The notes under the pieces are model-generated. The model saw nothing but the letters and a program-made list of their open reading frames with translations, had not been told where the DNA came from and ran no database searches. Shown here piece after piece: positions 46,566 to 54,576 of a DNA stretch of 64,000 nucleotides. Positions within the stretch are counted from its first letter, which is position 1. Each line of letters begins with the position of its first letter. The stretch comes from Stenotrophomonas maltophilia (lineage in GTDB: Bacteria > Pseudomonadota > Gammaproteobacteria > Xanthomonadales > Xanthomonadaceae). The stretch lies in NCBI RefSeq assembly GCF_002205165.1, contig NZ_NIVS01000037.1:1-64000 (forward strand), written 5' to 3'. The position numbers were made by a program, and so were the translations under genes.

Positions 46566-47626
46566 AGTCTCTCCAGGGCTGGCTCGACTGCAAGTAAGCT
46601 CGCTTCCAAGCAGGCTAGGGAGTTCTCTGGTGAGAACGCGCGCACCCTGACCATGCCAGCGCGGTTCTTGGCCTGTATTAGCGCGGGATCATCAAGTGAG
46701 CTAAGGGCGCTCTGCCAACTGCCGGGGCTGCCTAGCTCAACGTATATGGCTGCGTCAGCTAGAACCTCCCTGTGGATCTCGATATCCGAGGCGATCACCG
46801 GGCGCCCACATGCGAGCGCCTCGAGAGGGGGGATGCCAAAACCCTCCCACAGTGAAGGATAAACAAGGGCACTGCAGCCTTGGTAGAGCTCTAAGAGCTC
46901 GGCGGCACTGACATAGCTACGGAATTCAACTTTATCATCCAGCCCCAAGCGATGGATGAGCACATCCAGTTCGTTTCTGTATTCTCCAGCGCAAGACGTG
47001 ACAATAAGCCGATATGAGTCCCGCCAGGATTCGCAATTTTCTAGCACCTCAGCGACGTTCTTGTGGCGATACCGTGCTCCAACCATAAGCAGGTAGCGGG
47101 AGCTGGGCTTCTTTGCAGACGGTCGAAAGCGAGTCGGGTCAACTGAATTCGGGACTACATAAATACGATCTGCTGGAAAGTTGTAGCGGTTAACAATATC
47201 CTGCCGAGAAGTCTGGGAGACGGTGAATACGGCCCGACATCTCTTCAGAAGTCGTGGAACCATAAATCTAAAGTAAAGGTATTGTAGAAAGTGCTGCCTT
47301 GGAAATCGCAGGCATATCATGTCGTGTAGCGTGATTATTTGATTGTCATGATTCGGCAGCCCATGATGGGTCGGCGAGTACACTAGGCTTTCCTTCGGAA
47401 GTCGAAGCCGGCGTAGCCAAAGTTGACGCTTGATGGCGGCAAGTTTCCCCTTTCCGATCCCGATGGACTGCGGCGCAGAGATAGTGTTTGCTGGGAAGTC
47501 GGCGCGCTTGTTCGCAGTGATAACCACCGACTTTATCATCGTAGTGATGCGCGCGCAGGATATTGCGTACACGCCAAGGCCCGTGGGCTCTCCGCCAATC
47601 ATCGCCATATTGAATATGAACTTCAT
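46562..47626 (-). CDS. Family 4 glycosyltransferase
   Basis: This is a GT-B fold enzyme of 354 residues with the C-terminal donor-binding motif VYPSLWEGFGIPPLEALACGRPVIASD (the EX7E element). The segment NSVDPTRFRPS, typical of GT4 mannosyl- or rhamnosyl-type enzymes, comes before it. N-terminal motif GLGVYAISCA. It is coupled to the downstream GT2 gene by ATGA. The gap to the polymerase gene is 46 bases. Confidence 0.88.
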   Translation of the reverse strand: MKFIFNMAMIGGEPTGLGVYAISCARITTMIKSVVITANKRADFPANTISAPQSIGIGKGKLAAIKRQLWLRRLRLPKESLVYSPTHHGLPNHDNQIITLHDMICLRFPRQHFLQYLYFRFMVPRLLKRCRAVFTVSQTSRQDIVNRYNFPADRIYVVPNSVDPTRFRPSAKKPSSRYLLMVGARYRHKNVAEVLENCESWRDSYRLIVTSCAGEYRNELDVLIHRLGLDDKVEFRSYVSAAELLELYQGCSALVYPSLWEGFGIPPLEALACGRPVIASDIEIHREVLADAAIYVELGSPGSWQSALSSLDDPALIQAKNRAGMVRVRAFSPENSLACLEASLLAVEPALERL

Positions 47627-47672
47627 TCGTCTTCCTTGGATCTGAGGGTCTCTGTCGGACTAACCTAATGCC

Positions 47673-48845
47673 CTAATGTTCAGCTGGCCGAGACGCCTTT
47701 TGAACCACAAAGCCTATAATTAATGAGATGAATAGCAGGTATGCTGCGAACGGCAATGAGAGATAGTTGAATCGCGGATACTCAAGCACGGTGATCAGAA
47801 CCAGCGGTGCGCATGCGGCGAGCCCAGGACCTCGGAATCGGTTCCTCCAGGCGAACGATAATATGAGAAACTTCATAAATATTACAAGATAGCCAATTTT
47901 ACCAAAGTCGCTTACGTCCTGCGCAAGACCCCCTGGGTTGTTAAGGCCCTTATCAACAAGATTGCTGGAGTTCTCTAGTCGCTCAAGGAGCGCTTTGTAC
48001 TCGCCCGCGCGCGCCGCCTCGCCACCAGTAATGGCCACTATAGGGGCCATAAAAAACAAGCCTGGATAGTCGAAGTCGCCGGCCGAGACTTGATAGTACT
48101 TATTCATTGTGTCGGCATAGTAAGCGGACAGGCTGCTCATGAGGCTTGTGGACGTGGAGTCGAACCTGCCGCCTAGTTGGCTTTGCTGATCGAGACGGCT
48201 GTGGAGCAACGTCGAGAACATAAGGAGCGTGCAAATCGCAGCAACGATGCCTTTCTTGAAGGAAATACTATATATCCCCATTAAAGGAAGACATACCCAC
48301 GCGACGCATATGATCTCAATAATGGCGACTCGCTCGCTCATAACAATCGCCCGCCCAGCGTGAAGAAGTGCGAGGAGTGCAAGTGTCCATAATAATTTGC
48401 GCTTTCTCTGACTTACTATGCAGATTACGGGCAATAAGATGATATCAAGGCGAATTAGCACTCCAATTCCCTCTACAATGGCGGCATTCCTCGCTGCCAT
48501 GTATCCTCCACTTAAGAAAGCGATTGATGCGAAGACGAGTTGGGTGAGTTGCGCCAGTATTGATACCAGTAGCAGTGTCCATAGAATCAGTCTCACCCAA
48601 GGAGTGGTATTGTATGGACGGGGTAAATATCGCTGTCGGCCGCTCCTCCCTATCCATGCAGCGGCCAATACAAGAGATGCGGGCAGCAGTCCGTAGACTG
48701 CATGCTCGAACGCATCATATTTTAGAGAGATCGAAAATAGCTCGGACTGGCTGAAAAAGAAATATGGAACATAGATGAGCGTCGCGCAAATGATAAATGG
48801 GGGTAATGACCTTAGCAGAAAGTCCTTGCCGTTGGGAATTCTCAT
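47673..48845 (-). CDS. wzy: Candidate Wzy-type polysaccharide polymerase
   Basis: The 390-residue protein has about 10-12 membrane helices and a hydrophilic loop of about 90 residues near 245-335. It has no strong sequence motif, as usual for Wzy polymerases, and is the only such multi-helix protein in the block besides the flippase. It should join repeat units on the periplasmic side. I start at ATG 48845, which overlaps the preceding glycosyltransferase stop (ATGA at 48842-48845); the frame stays open upstream to 48935. Confidence 0.75.
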   Translation of the reverse strand: MRIPNGKDFLLRSLPPFIICATLIYVPYFFFSQSELFSISLKYDAFEHAVYGLLPASLVLAAAWIGRSGRQRYLPRPYNTTPWVRLILWTLLLVSILAQLTQLVFASIAFLSGGYMAARNAAIVEGIGVLIRLDIILLPVICIVSQRKRKLLWTLALLALLHAGRAIVMSERVAIIEIICVAWVCLPLMGIYSISFKKGIVAAICTLLMFSTLLHSRLDQQSQLGGRFDSTSTSLMSSLSAYYADTMNKYYQVSAGDFDYPGLFFMAPIVAITGGEAARAGEYKALLERLENSSNLVDKGLNNPGGLAQDVSDFGKIGYLVIFMKFLILSFAWRNRFRGPGLAACAPLVLITVLEYPRFNYLSLPFAAYLLFISLIIGFVVQKASRPAEH

Positions 48846-49993
48846 TTTGTGATCCTGGTAGCTGCCGCCTGAAGTAACTGGCGCGCCTTCTCCGGCCATG
48901 ACTGAGTTGCAGCGATAAGCTGGATCGCTTGACATGAGTCGCTGGTCACGCCTTCGCTAACGCAACTTCTCACCATCTCTGCGAACTCACTAGTGCTGTT
49001 GCTTAGTTTCAGGAAAGGTAGATTCCTTGCAGCGAGTTCCGGAGTTTTGGTTGCGACAACAGGTAGCCCAGCTGCTGCATATTCGTATATTTTCATCGGA
49101 CTTCGGCCAGCGTTCGCGGGATGATTCGATAGTGGCAGGAGCGCCACTTGTGCGCGCTGTAGTATGGATGGGAGCTGGTCATAGTTGGCGGCACCCATTA
49201 GCGCTATGTTCTGCAGGTCAAGAATCCCATTGGAAATAGACGGATTAGTTGGTCCGAATAGAACGAATTCAATGTCCGGATTCAGCTTTGCCGCCGCGAC
49301 GACGTGTTCCATTGAAAATCTGTCGTCCAAGGCTCCCACGTATACCGCAAGTGGTCTGCCGGGTAGTGTTATCGTCTCAGGGAGATCTTGCGGTGTTGAG
49401 AAGAAAGTATAGTCAACTCCGTTCTGCATTACCGAGACGTGTTCGGCGCCCAGCCTTCGCAGATGGTCAGCTATGGGCTGCGACATGGCTACGATTGAGA
49501 AGTTCCCCGAGTCAACAATATCTCTCTCTATGCTGGTGAATGTCGGGTCTCCACGCATTTCGGCATACAGGTCCGTCGGCCTATATATCTTGGTACAAGG
49601 GCCGAGGGTGTCGCAAAGATCTGCCAGTCTCGGCTCATCCATTATGATGAGATCAACGCGATCCATCCCATGTTTGGCCAGCACGGATTTTAAATATCTG
49701 CGGGGTGAGTAAAATATCTTTCTCAATATTGAACTGTTCCGTACTGCAGCCCACGGCAGCATGGAAAATGGAACAACATCGATTACGCCATTGCTAAGCC
49801 GTCCGCCTTCTAGACAACATCTGAACTTTGACCTGCTGAACGCCGTCCGTAGCTGAGTCACATGGGCCGGCGACACGGGAGAGCTCACGTGAATGACTTG
49901 ATGCCCTTGTCTGGCCATTTCCCTCGCGAGATGATGCGAGCCAACCACAAAGGGGCCTCCCATAGCGGTATGGCTGAGAAAGAGTATTTTCAT
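48842..49993 (-). CDS. Glycosyltransferase (GT-B, group 1-like)
   Basis: The 383-residue protein begins ILFLSHTAMGGPFVVGSHHLA, has the linker GRPLAVYVGALDDRF and the C-terminal PMKIYEYAAAGLPVVATKTPEL motif, so it is a GT-B fold enzyme. The N-terminal half is typical of EPS glycosyltransferases of the GumH/GT4 type. It lies 13 bases after the pyruvyltransferase gene stop and is coupled to the polymerase. Confidence 0.85.
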   Translation of the reverse strand: MKILFLSHTAMGGPFVVGSHHLAREMARQGHQVIHVSSPVSPAHVTQLRTAFSRSKFRCCLEGGRLSNGVIDVVPFSMLPWAAVRNSSILRKIFYSPRRYLKSVLAKHGMDRVDLIIMDEPRLADLCDTLGPCTKIYRPTDLYAEMRGDPTFTSIERDIVDSGNFSIVAMSQPIADHLRRLGAEHVSVMQNGVDYTFFSTPQDLPETITLPGRPLAVYVGALDDRFSMEHVVAAAKLNPDIEFVLFGPTNPSISNGILDLQNIALMGAANYDQLPSILQRAQVALLPLSNHPANAGRSPMKIYEYAAAGLPVVATKTPELAARNLPFLKLSNSTSEFAEMVRSCVSEGVTSDSCQAIQLIAATQSWPEKARQLLQAAATRITK

Positions 49994-50006
49994 GTGGGCT
50001 GTGAAA

Positions 50007-51143
50007 CTATCGAGTATGGCGGTCTACGAGCGCAAAGACTTCTTGCCACATAACATCAACTCTCGCCTTGAGTGCGGTTGCGGCTGTAGAAATCTTCTCC
50101 GAGAGTTGCGTCCGCAGCTGTGCGGTTGTAAGAGTTTCTATGGCGTGATCCAGCGCTTCGAGGCGCTGCAGGTCGGCGATGAGAAGTTCGGGGCACTGGA
50201 AGTCTGCGAAAAGCTCGGGGTACTTGTGGGACCAGCCGGCGCCGATGCAAGGTACCCCTTGCGAGAGAGAGCTGACGAGCGCGTGGAAGCGCGACCCGAT
50301 AACGAAGTCTGCTCTCCCCAGAATTCCTTTCAGCACTCTCGGATCAGAATGGGTTAGCACCCGGATACCCTTATAATCTTCGCCCATAAGTTGAATGACC
50401 TGGCGGTCCTCCTTCGCGTCGTGAATTACGAAGATCGGATTGCCTCCTCGATCGTTGATTCTATCGGCAGCTCGACGCAGAAAGCGTATGTAGAGTTCGC
50501 CTTCATGTGACTTGTCGAGCATTCGCATATTTGGGACTATCGCTGCAAAACTTGGCGGCAGCTCAACGTCTGCTGGCAGCAGTGGGGCGATCCCAATTGT
50601 AAAATCGGGATACTGCCGAAGTGCGCTCTCCGCTGCGAGAGGAGCGGCGAAATGCTTTGACTGCGAGTCGCGGGCGCAGATCAAGCTCGCGCGCGAGAAT
50701 AGTCGTTTGCACCAAAGTGCAACGTTTGTCTCATCAAACGGGCCCAAGGCCTGAGGAAGTAAAACAAGCAGTTGTCGCCTCCTGTAGAACCTCTGCATCT
50801 TCCGATAAAGGTTTTTGGCGGGCGCACCTCCCCATTGATCGGAGAAGGCAAACCCTGAGGCGTCAAGAACTACATCCGTTTGCGCTGGGTTGACCACGTA
50901 AGGGCGGGGCAGCCAGCGAATCATATTTAGAATTGTCCTCACCCATCCGTAGCGGCCAGCCGCCTCCCAAGTGCAGATGAATCCGTAACGCTCCAGATCT
51001 CTTGCGCTTCCAAATTCAGGGGGCACGATGATCTGGGCGTCTGGGTATCGAGCTGCGACTTTCTCTGCCACAGCGATCGCCATCAGCTCCGCGCCACGAT
51101 TATGGATCCCTGTTCCGTGAATCTCGATACTAAGCTTTGTCAT
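50007..51143 (-). CDS. Polysaccharide pyruvyl transferase family protein
   Basis: The 378-residue protein has the family's start (GIHNRGAELMAIAVAEKV) and the C-terminal ADFVIGSRFHALVSSLSQGVPCIG block with the Arg-His pair of the GumL/WcaK/CsaB group. It would add a ketal pyruvate to a sugar of the repeat unit, giving a negative charge; some members have other roles. I start at ATG 51143 so that it overlaps the nitroreductase stop (ATGA at 51140-51143); an ATG two codons upstream is possible. Confidence 0.85.
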   Translation of the reverse strand: MTKLSIEIHGTGIHNRGAELMAIAVAEKVAARYPDAQIIVPPEFGSARDLERYGFICTWEAAGRYGWVRTILNMIRWLPRPYVVNPAQTDVVLDASGFAFSDQWGGAPAKNLYRKMQRFYRRRQLLVLLPQALGPFDETNVALWCKRLFSRASLICARDSQSKHFAAPLAAESALRQYPDFTIGIAPLLPADVELPPSFAAIVPNMRMLDKSHEGELYIRFLRRAADRINDRGGNPIFVIHDAKEDRQVIQLMGEDYKGIRVLTHSDPRVLKGILGRADFVIGSRFHALVSSLSQGVPCIGAGWSHKYPELFADFQCPELLIADLQRLEALDHAIETLTTAQLRTQLSEKISTAATALKARVDVMWQEVFALVDRHTR

Positions 51144-52210
51144 TGGCATTCGTAGTTGTACTTGCAGATGGTTGAGTTGGTCTTCTTCGCAGAGCTCGGC
51201 ACCATGCCGGCAGGATCCGCATAGCCGAACGCAATCAGCATGATGGGCCGCTCATCACTGTCGAGTCGCAGAAACCTGGCCATCTTCCGCTCTAGGCTCT
51301 CGATATCTGGCCAATTGATGCAGCAGGAGCTTATTCCCTGGCACTCTAGCGCATAGACGAAGCTCATTGCAGCAAGGGCGCCGTCGACATAGATTAGGTG
51401 CCTGTCGCGTTCACTGAAGTAGTTTCTTTGCTTCCCGACAACGATGGCAACCGCGGGCACCTGGTGTGAAAATCCTGACGTTCCCATCGGAATTGTAATT
51501 GCCTTTGATACCAGCTCCGGTTCGTCAAAGATGCGAAAATCGTAAGGCTGCCTATTGCATGCGGTGGGGCTGTATGCGGCAACCTCAATGGCTCTATCAA
51601 TCGCGCTTCTTGGAACAGTGTCTGGTAAAAACCAACGAACGGAGCGTCGATAGCGGGCAAGCGCCAAAAGATCGTCGTAGTCTACTTTGGGTATATCGGA
51701 CACGGACCTGGCGTAGGGTATCCTCTTGCCTCCGGTGATTTCGCAAGTGGCCTTCTTGAGGTCGGCGGAAGCCTCGACAAACCTCTTCCGGTAGTTATCG
51801 ACGACAGGATGGGGCGGAGTAATGCGCATGTATTCTTCGATCACATCGTGCGCCCATGTAAGCTCCTGAGGGTCCATCACTGAGGAAGATGCGGCTACAT
51901 AGGCATCAACAGTCTTGCCGATGTAATCAAGCGCAAATGGCGAGCGCCGCGGACGCATGATCAACCCCTTCTCCAGGCGGTGAATGTTTCGCCTCAAGAG
52001 GCTGGAGTTGAGTGACGGCGTTGAGCTCGATCGTTTGTACGCTAAACGCCCTGAGAGGACGGCATGCTGCTCTCGGGAGAAAGTTCCTTTAATTAAATAG
52101 TATATGGAGGACGAGAGACGGGAGGACGCGGCAGCTGGCATGAAAATGCCATCCAGCCTACTCAGTGCGAATTTTACAGCGTTCTTTAGTTGTCTAAGTC
52201 TGTCGGACAT
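51140..52210 (-). CDS. Nitroreductase-family protein inside the polysaccharide operon
   Basis: Residues from about 185 form a nitroreductase FMN-binding domain: YRRSVRWFLPDTVPRSAIDRAI, then AYSPTACNRQPYDFRIF and a C-terminal GYAD. The N-terminal 180 residues are not part of the standard domain and contain an Arg-rich segment (NIHRLEKGLIMRPRRSPFALD) that may mediate partner binding. Such enzymes are sometimes found beside pyruvyltransferase genes in capsule clusters, but their role there is not established. It is coupled to the pyruvyltransferase by ATGA and follows the flippase by nine bases. Confidence 0.8.
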   Translation of the reverse strand: MSDRLRQLKNAVKFALSRLDGIFMPAAASSRLSSSIYYLIKGTFSREQHAVLSGRLAYKRSSSTPSLNSSLLRRNIHRLEKGLIMRPRRSPFALDYIGKTVDAYVAASSSVMDPQELTWAHDVIEEYMRITPPHPVVDNYRKRFVEASADLKKATCEITGGKRIPYARSVSDIPKVDYDDLLALARYRRSVRWFLPDTVPRSAIDRAIEVAAYSPTACNRQPYDFRIFDEPELVSKAITIPMGTSGFSHQVPAVAIVVGKQRNYFSERDRHLIYVDGALAAMSFVYALECQGISSCCINWPDIESLERKMARFLRLDSDERPIMLIAFGYADPAGMVPSSAKKTNSTICKYNYECQ

Positions 52211-52219
52211 ATTTTCGTT

Positions 52220-53686
52220 TTAATTTTTTAGATTCTTTATGAGTGTGATATATGAACGCGCGCTCTTTCTTCCTGCTGGCGTAGACAAATATCCGAGGAG
52301 GAACAAAAGTGCAAATGTGATGGCTGCGAAGATGATCGATACGGTTGGATGGTCAATCCCGATGGTATTTACCGCCAATGATGTGCCGAATCCGGCAAAG
52401 ACTGAGGTGGCCGCGGGCATGAGTATGGGTTCAAAGAAGTCTCGCGCGCTCAACGGTGTGTCGCGAAATATGAACACAAGCGAGGGATAAAGGATGATGT
52501 AATTAACGGCGGCGTAAGAGGCTGCCACTCCCACGCCTCCCCATTTTATGCCGATCAGAAAGGCGGCGCTAACGGCGGCGGTGTTCATTACCCCCCATGC
52601 GAGATAGCGGCGCGACTTTCCTAAGCTTAGGAGGATTAACCCTCGCAAACTGGCGACTGGCTGGATGAAACCTGCCAGTCCGAGGAAAACGAAAATAGGC
52701 GCAACTGCTGCCCATTGATTGCCTAGCGCAACCTCGATGACGTCGCTTGCATTCAAGACGAGGAAGGTCATGAGTGGCATTGAGAGAAGGGCCAGGAGCG
52801 AGGATATGCGTCTGTAGTAACGCCTGAACTCCGCATGGTCGTTTCTCAGGCGACTCAGAACCGGAAACGCAATCGAGTTAATCGGGGTGCGCAGACTGAC
52901 GATGGGGAGCATCATCATTTGATATCCGCGGGAGTACATGCCCAGTGCGGCCGCACCCCAGAACCTGCCAATTAAGATGTTGTCGAGATTCCGGTGCAAA
53001 TAGTTTACGATTTCAAAGGCTGTAACGTTCGCGCCGAATCCTATGAGCTCTTTCAAGCCGCTAGCGATGCGGGGTGGTGCTGGTTTGAAGCGGGAAAATG
53101 AGCAGTAAAGTATGGTGGTTGTGATTGCTCCAACTATGGTTCCCGCTGCTAGCGCCCAATAACGCCATTCGTTCATGGCCAGTGTTACTGAGATAATCAG
53201 AGTGATTGCTGCGCCGGACACGTCCGCGATTGCCTTGGGTTTGAATCGAAGCTCGCGTTGCATAAGTGCAGAATGCTGCGCACCTAAGCTAGAGAAAAGA
53301 AAGGTTGTTGAAAGTGCTGCCGTCAGCGGTACTAGCGCGGGGTTGTGATAGAACCATGCAATCGCTGGCGATAGCGCCATCACCAGTAGCATCAGAAGGA
53401 ATCCGGCAAGTGCGTTTAGCCAGAAAAGAGCTGACGTTTGCGCGTGCGAGAGGTCGCCCTTTTGAATTGATGCGGTTGAGAGGCCCATATCACGGAAAAG
53501 TCCCATAAATGCGGTGATCGCCGTGATCATTGCTATAACGCCGAAGTCTTCGGGGTCAAGTAGTCGGGAAAGGATAACTATGGATAGAAGCTGTATCGCA
53601 ACCATCACCAGCTGCGCAGCCATTGTAATGGCTCCGCCTCTAATTACCTTTTTTGTTAGCTCTGGCTTTGCGCTTTCGGACTTCAT
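52220..53686 (-). CDS. wzx: Wzx-type polysaccharide flippase
   Basis: The 488-residue protein has about 12-14 membrane helices with the polysaccharide synthesis/MATE-like fold: an N-terminal GGAITMAAQLVMVAIQLLSIV helix and family blocks ALFWLNALAG and GYQMMMLPIVSLRTPINSIAFPVLSRL. It should flip lipid-linked repeat units across the inner membrane. It is the first gene of the minus-strand sugar operon, so that operon's promoter lies in 53687-54400, but I could not place it. The family resembles WzxC. Confidence 0.88.
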   Translation of the reverse strand: MKSESAKPELTKKVIRGGAITMAAQLVMVAIQLLSIVILSRLLDPEDFGVIAMITAITAFMGLFRDMGLSTASIQKGDLSHAQTSALFWLNALAGFLLMLLVMALSPAIAWFYHNPALVPLTAALSTTFLFSSLGAQHSALMQRELRFKPKAIADVSGAAITLIISVTLAMNEWRYWALAAGTIVGAITTTILYCSFSRFKPAPPRIASGLKELIGFGANVTAFEIVNYLHRNLDNILIGRFWGAAALGMYSRGYQMMMLPIVSLRTPINSIAFPVLSRLRNDHAEFRRYYRRISSLLALLSMPLMTFLVLNASDVIEVALGNQWAAVAPIFVFLGLAGFIQPVASLRGLILLSLGKSRRYLAWGVMNTAAVSAAFLIGIKWGGVGVAASYAAVNYIILYPSLVFIFRDTPLSARDFFEPILMPAATSVFAGFGTSLAVNTIGIDHPTVSIIFAAITFALLFLLGYLSTPAGRKSARSYITLIKNLKN

Positions 53687-54576
53687 TTTCTAAATACTTT
53701 TAACGGGCGCACGTGCGAGTAAATTCTTCAATGATGGTGGCCAAGGGTTCGTTGCAGCTAGAGCTGCGCATCCGAGGGTGGGGTTTGGAGCCAAAGAGCT
53801 TCGTCTCCATTTGGCCGTGCATGGGGCGCGCGGTTTAACAGGGCGCTTGATTCGACCGCATGTTCAGGATGGCCTCGCGGCGCCACGTCGGACTGGCAAC
53901 GTTTGTCCGGAACGGTTACTAGGGTGTTCATCGCGGAGTCCTTTATGTGCGTTAGAGGATCGGAAAGGCGTGTGCCTTTCACATGCACCCCTTCCTCGGT
54001 GCACCTGTCGCCTAGGGCATTGTTGTTCGGGTCGCCGTAGCCACGCATGGAGTGGAATCGGTACCCGGCGTCCAAACGCTCAATACTACAGGAAGCGGTG
54101 GCGCAGCGCTGGAGCTGGCGAGGCTCTATCTTGTGTTGCTTGTTAGAGTGTTATCGGTGTTCGGGCGATGCTGTACTCCGCCCGCGTTAGCGCCTGCAGA
54201 TCCCAGAGAGCCGTGCTGTGGTGGTGGGTCAAGGGGTAGTGCTGTTGGAGGCACGCTTGGGCCGTTGCTTCCTGGGCCTTTATCGGGCGACTTCCGCTGT
54301 TTTGTGATGCAATGCGCATTGCTGTGCCAGCCAACGCGGCACGTGTCTAGATCTTGTTCCGCCGCTAGGTAGTCCGATAGGCGCACTTGTTCGGATCAGG
54401 TATGCTGTGCGGCCTCGCTGCGCCTGTAGGCGTAGGTTGGAGCATGCCCATCTGGGCCTGAGTGTTGCTCAGGCGGCTCTTTCTCGAGTGAGGTACTGCG
54501 CGCAGCACGCTGCGTTGTTGATTAAGAATGAACAGATGTCCGACGGCAGGGCTGTTCCAGAACTGAATTGGAAGCG
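53687..54576. other. Long gap between wzx and wzc, no convincing gene
   Basis: About 890 bases separate the divergent wzx and wzc. Small open frames exist, but none has a credible start and product. Symmetric elements include TGCACC...GGTGCA (53984-54003) and a stem-loop at 54456-54474. Promoters for both operons must be here. The stretch may contain the remains of lost genes. Confidence 0.5.
54456..54484 (+). terminator. Stem-loop in the wzc leader (possible attenuator)
   Basis: GCCTGAG (54456-54462), loop TGTTG, CTCAGGC (54468-54474), then GGCTCTTTCT. This weak intrinsic-terminator shape sits about 100 bases before the wzc start. If the promoter lies further upstream it could act as an attenuator; the short U tract makes this tentative. 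Confidence 0.35.

Noticed and set aside
53758..54075. Minus-strand frame of 105 codons in the wzx-wzc gap
   Set aside because: No recognisable family, weak start context and unlikely residue composition; kept only as part of the gap description.
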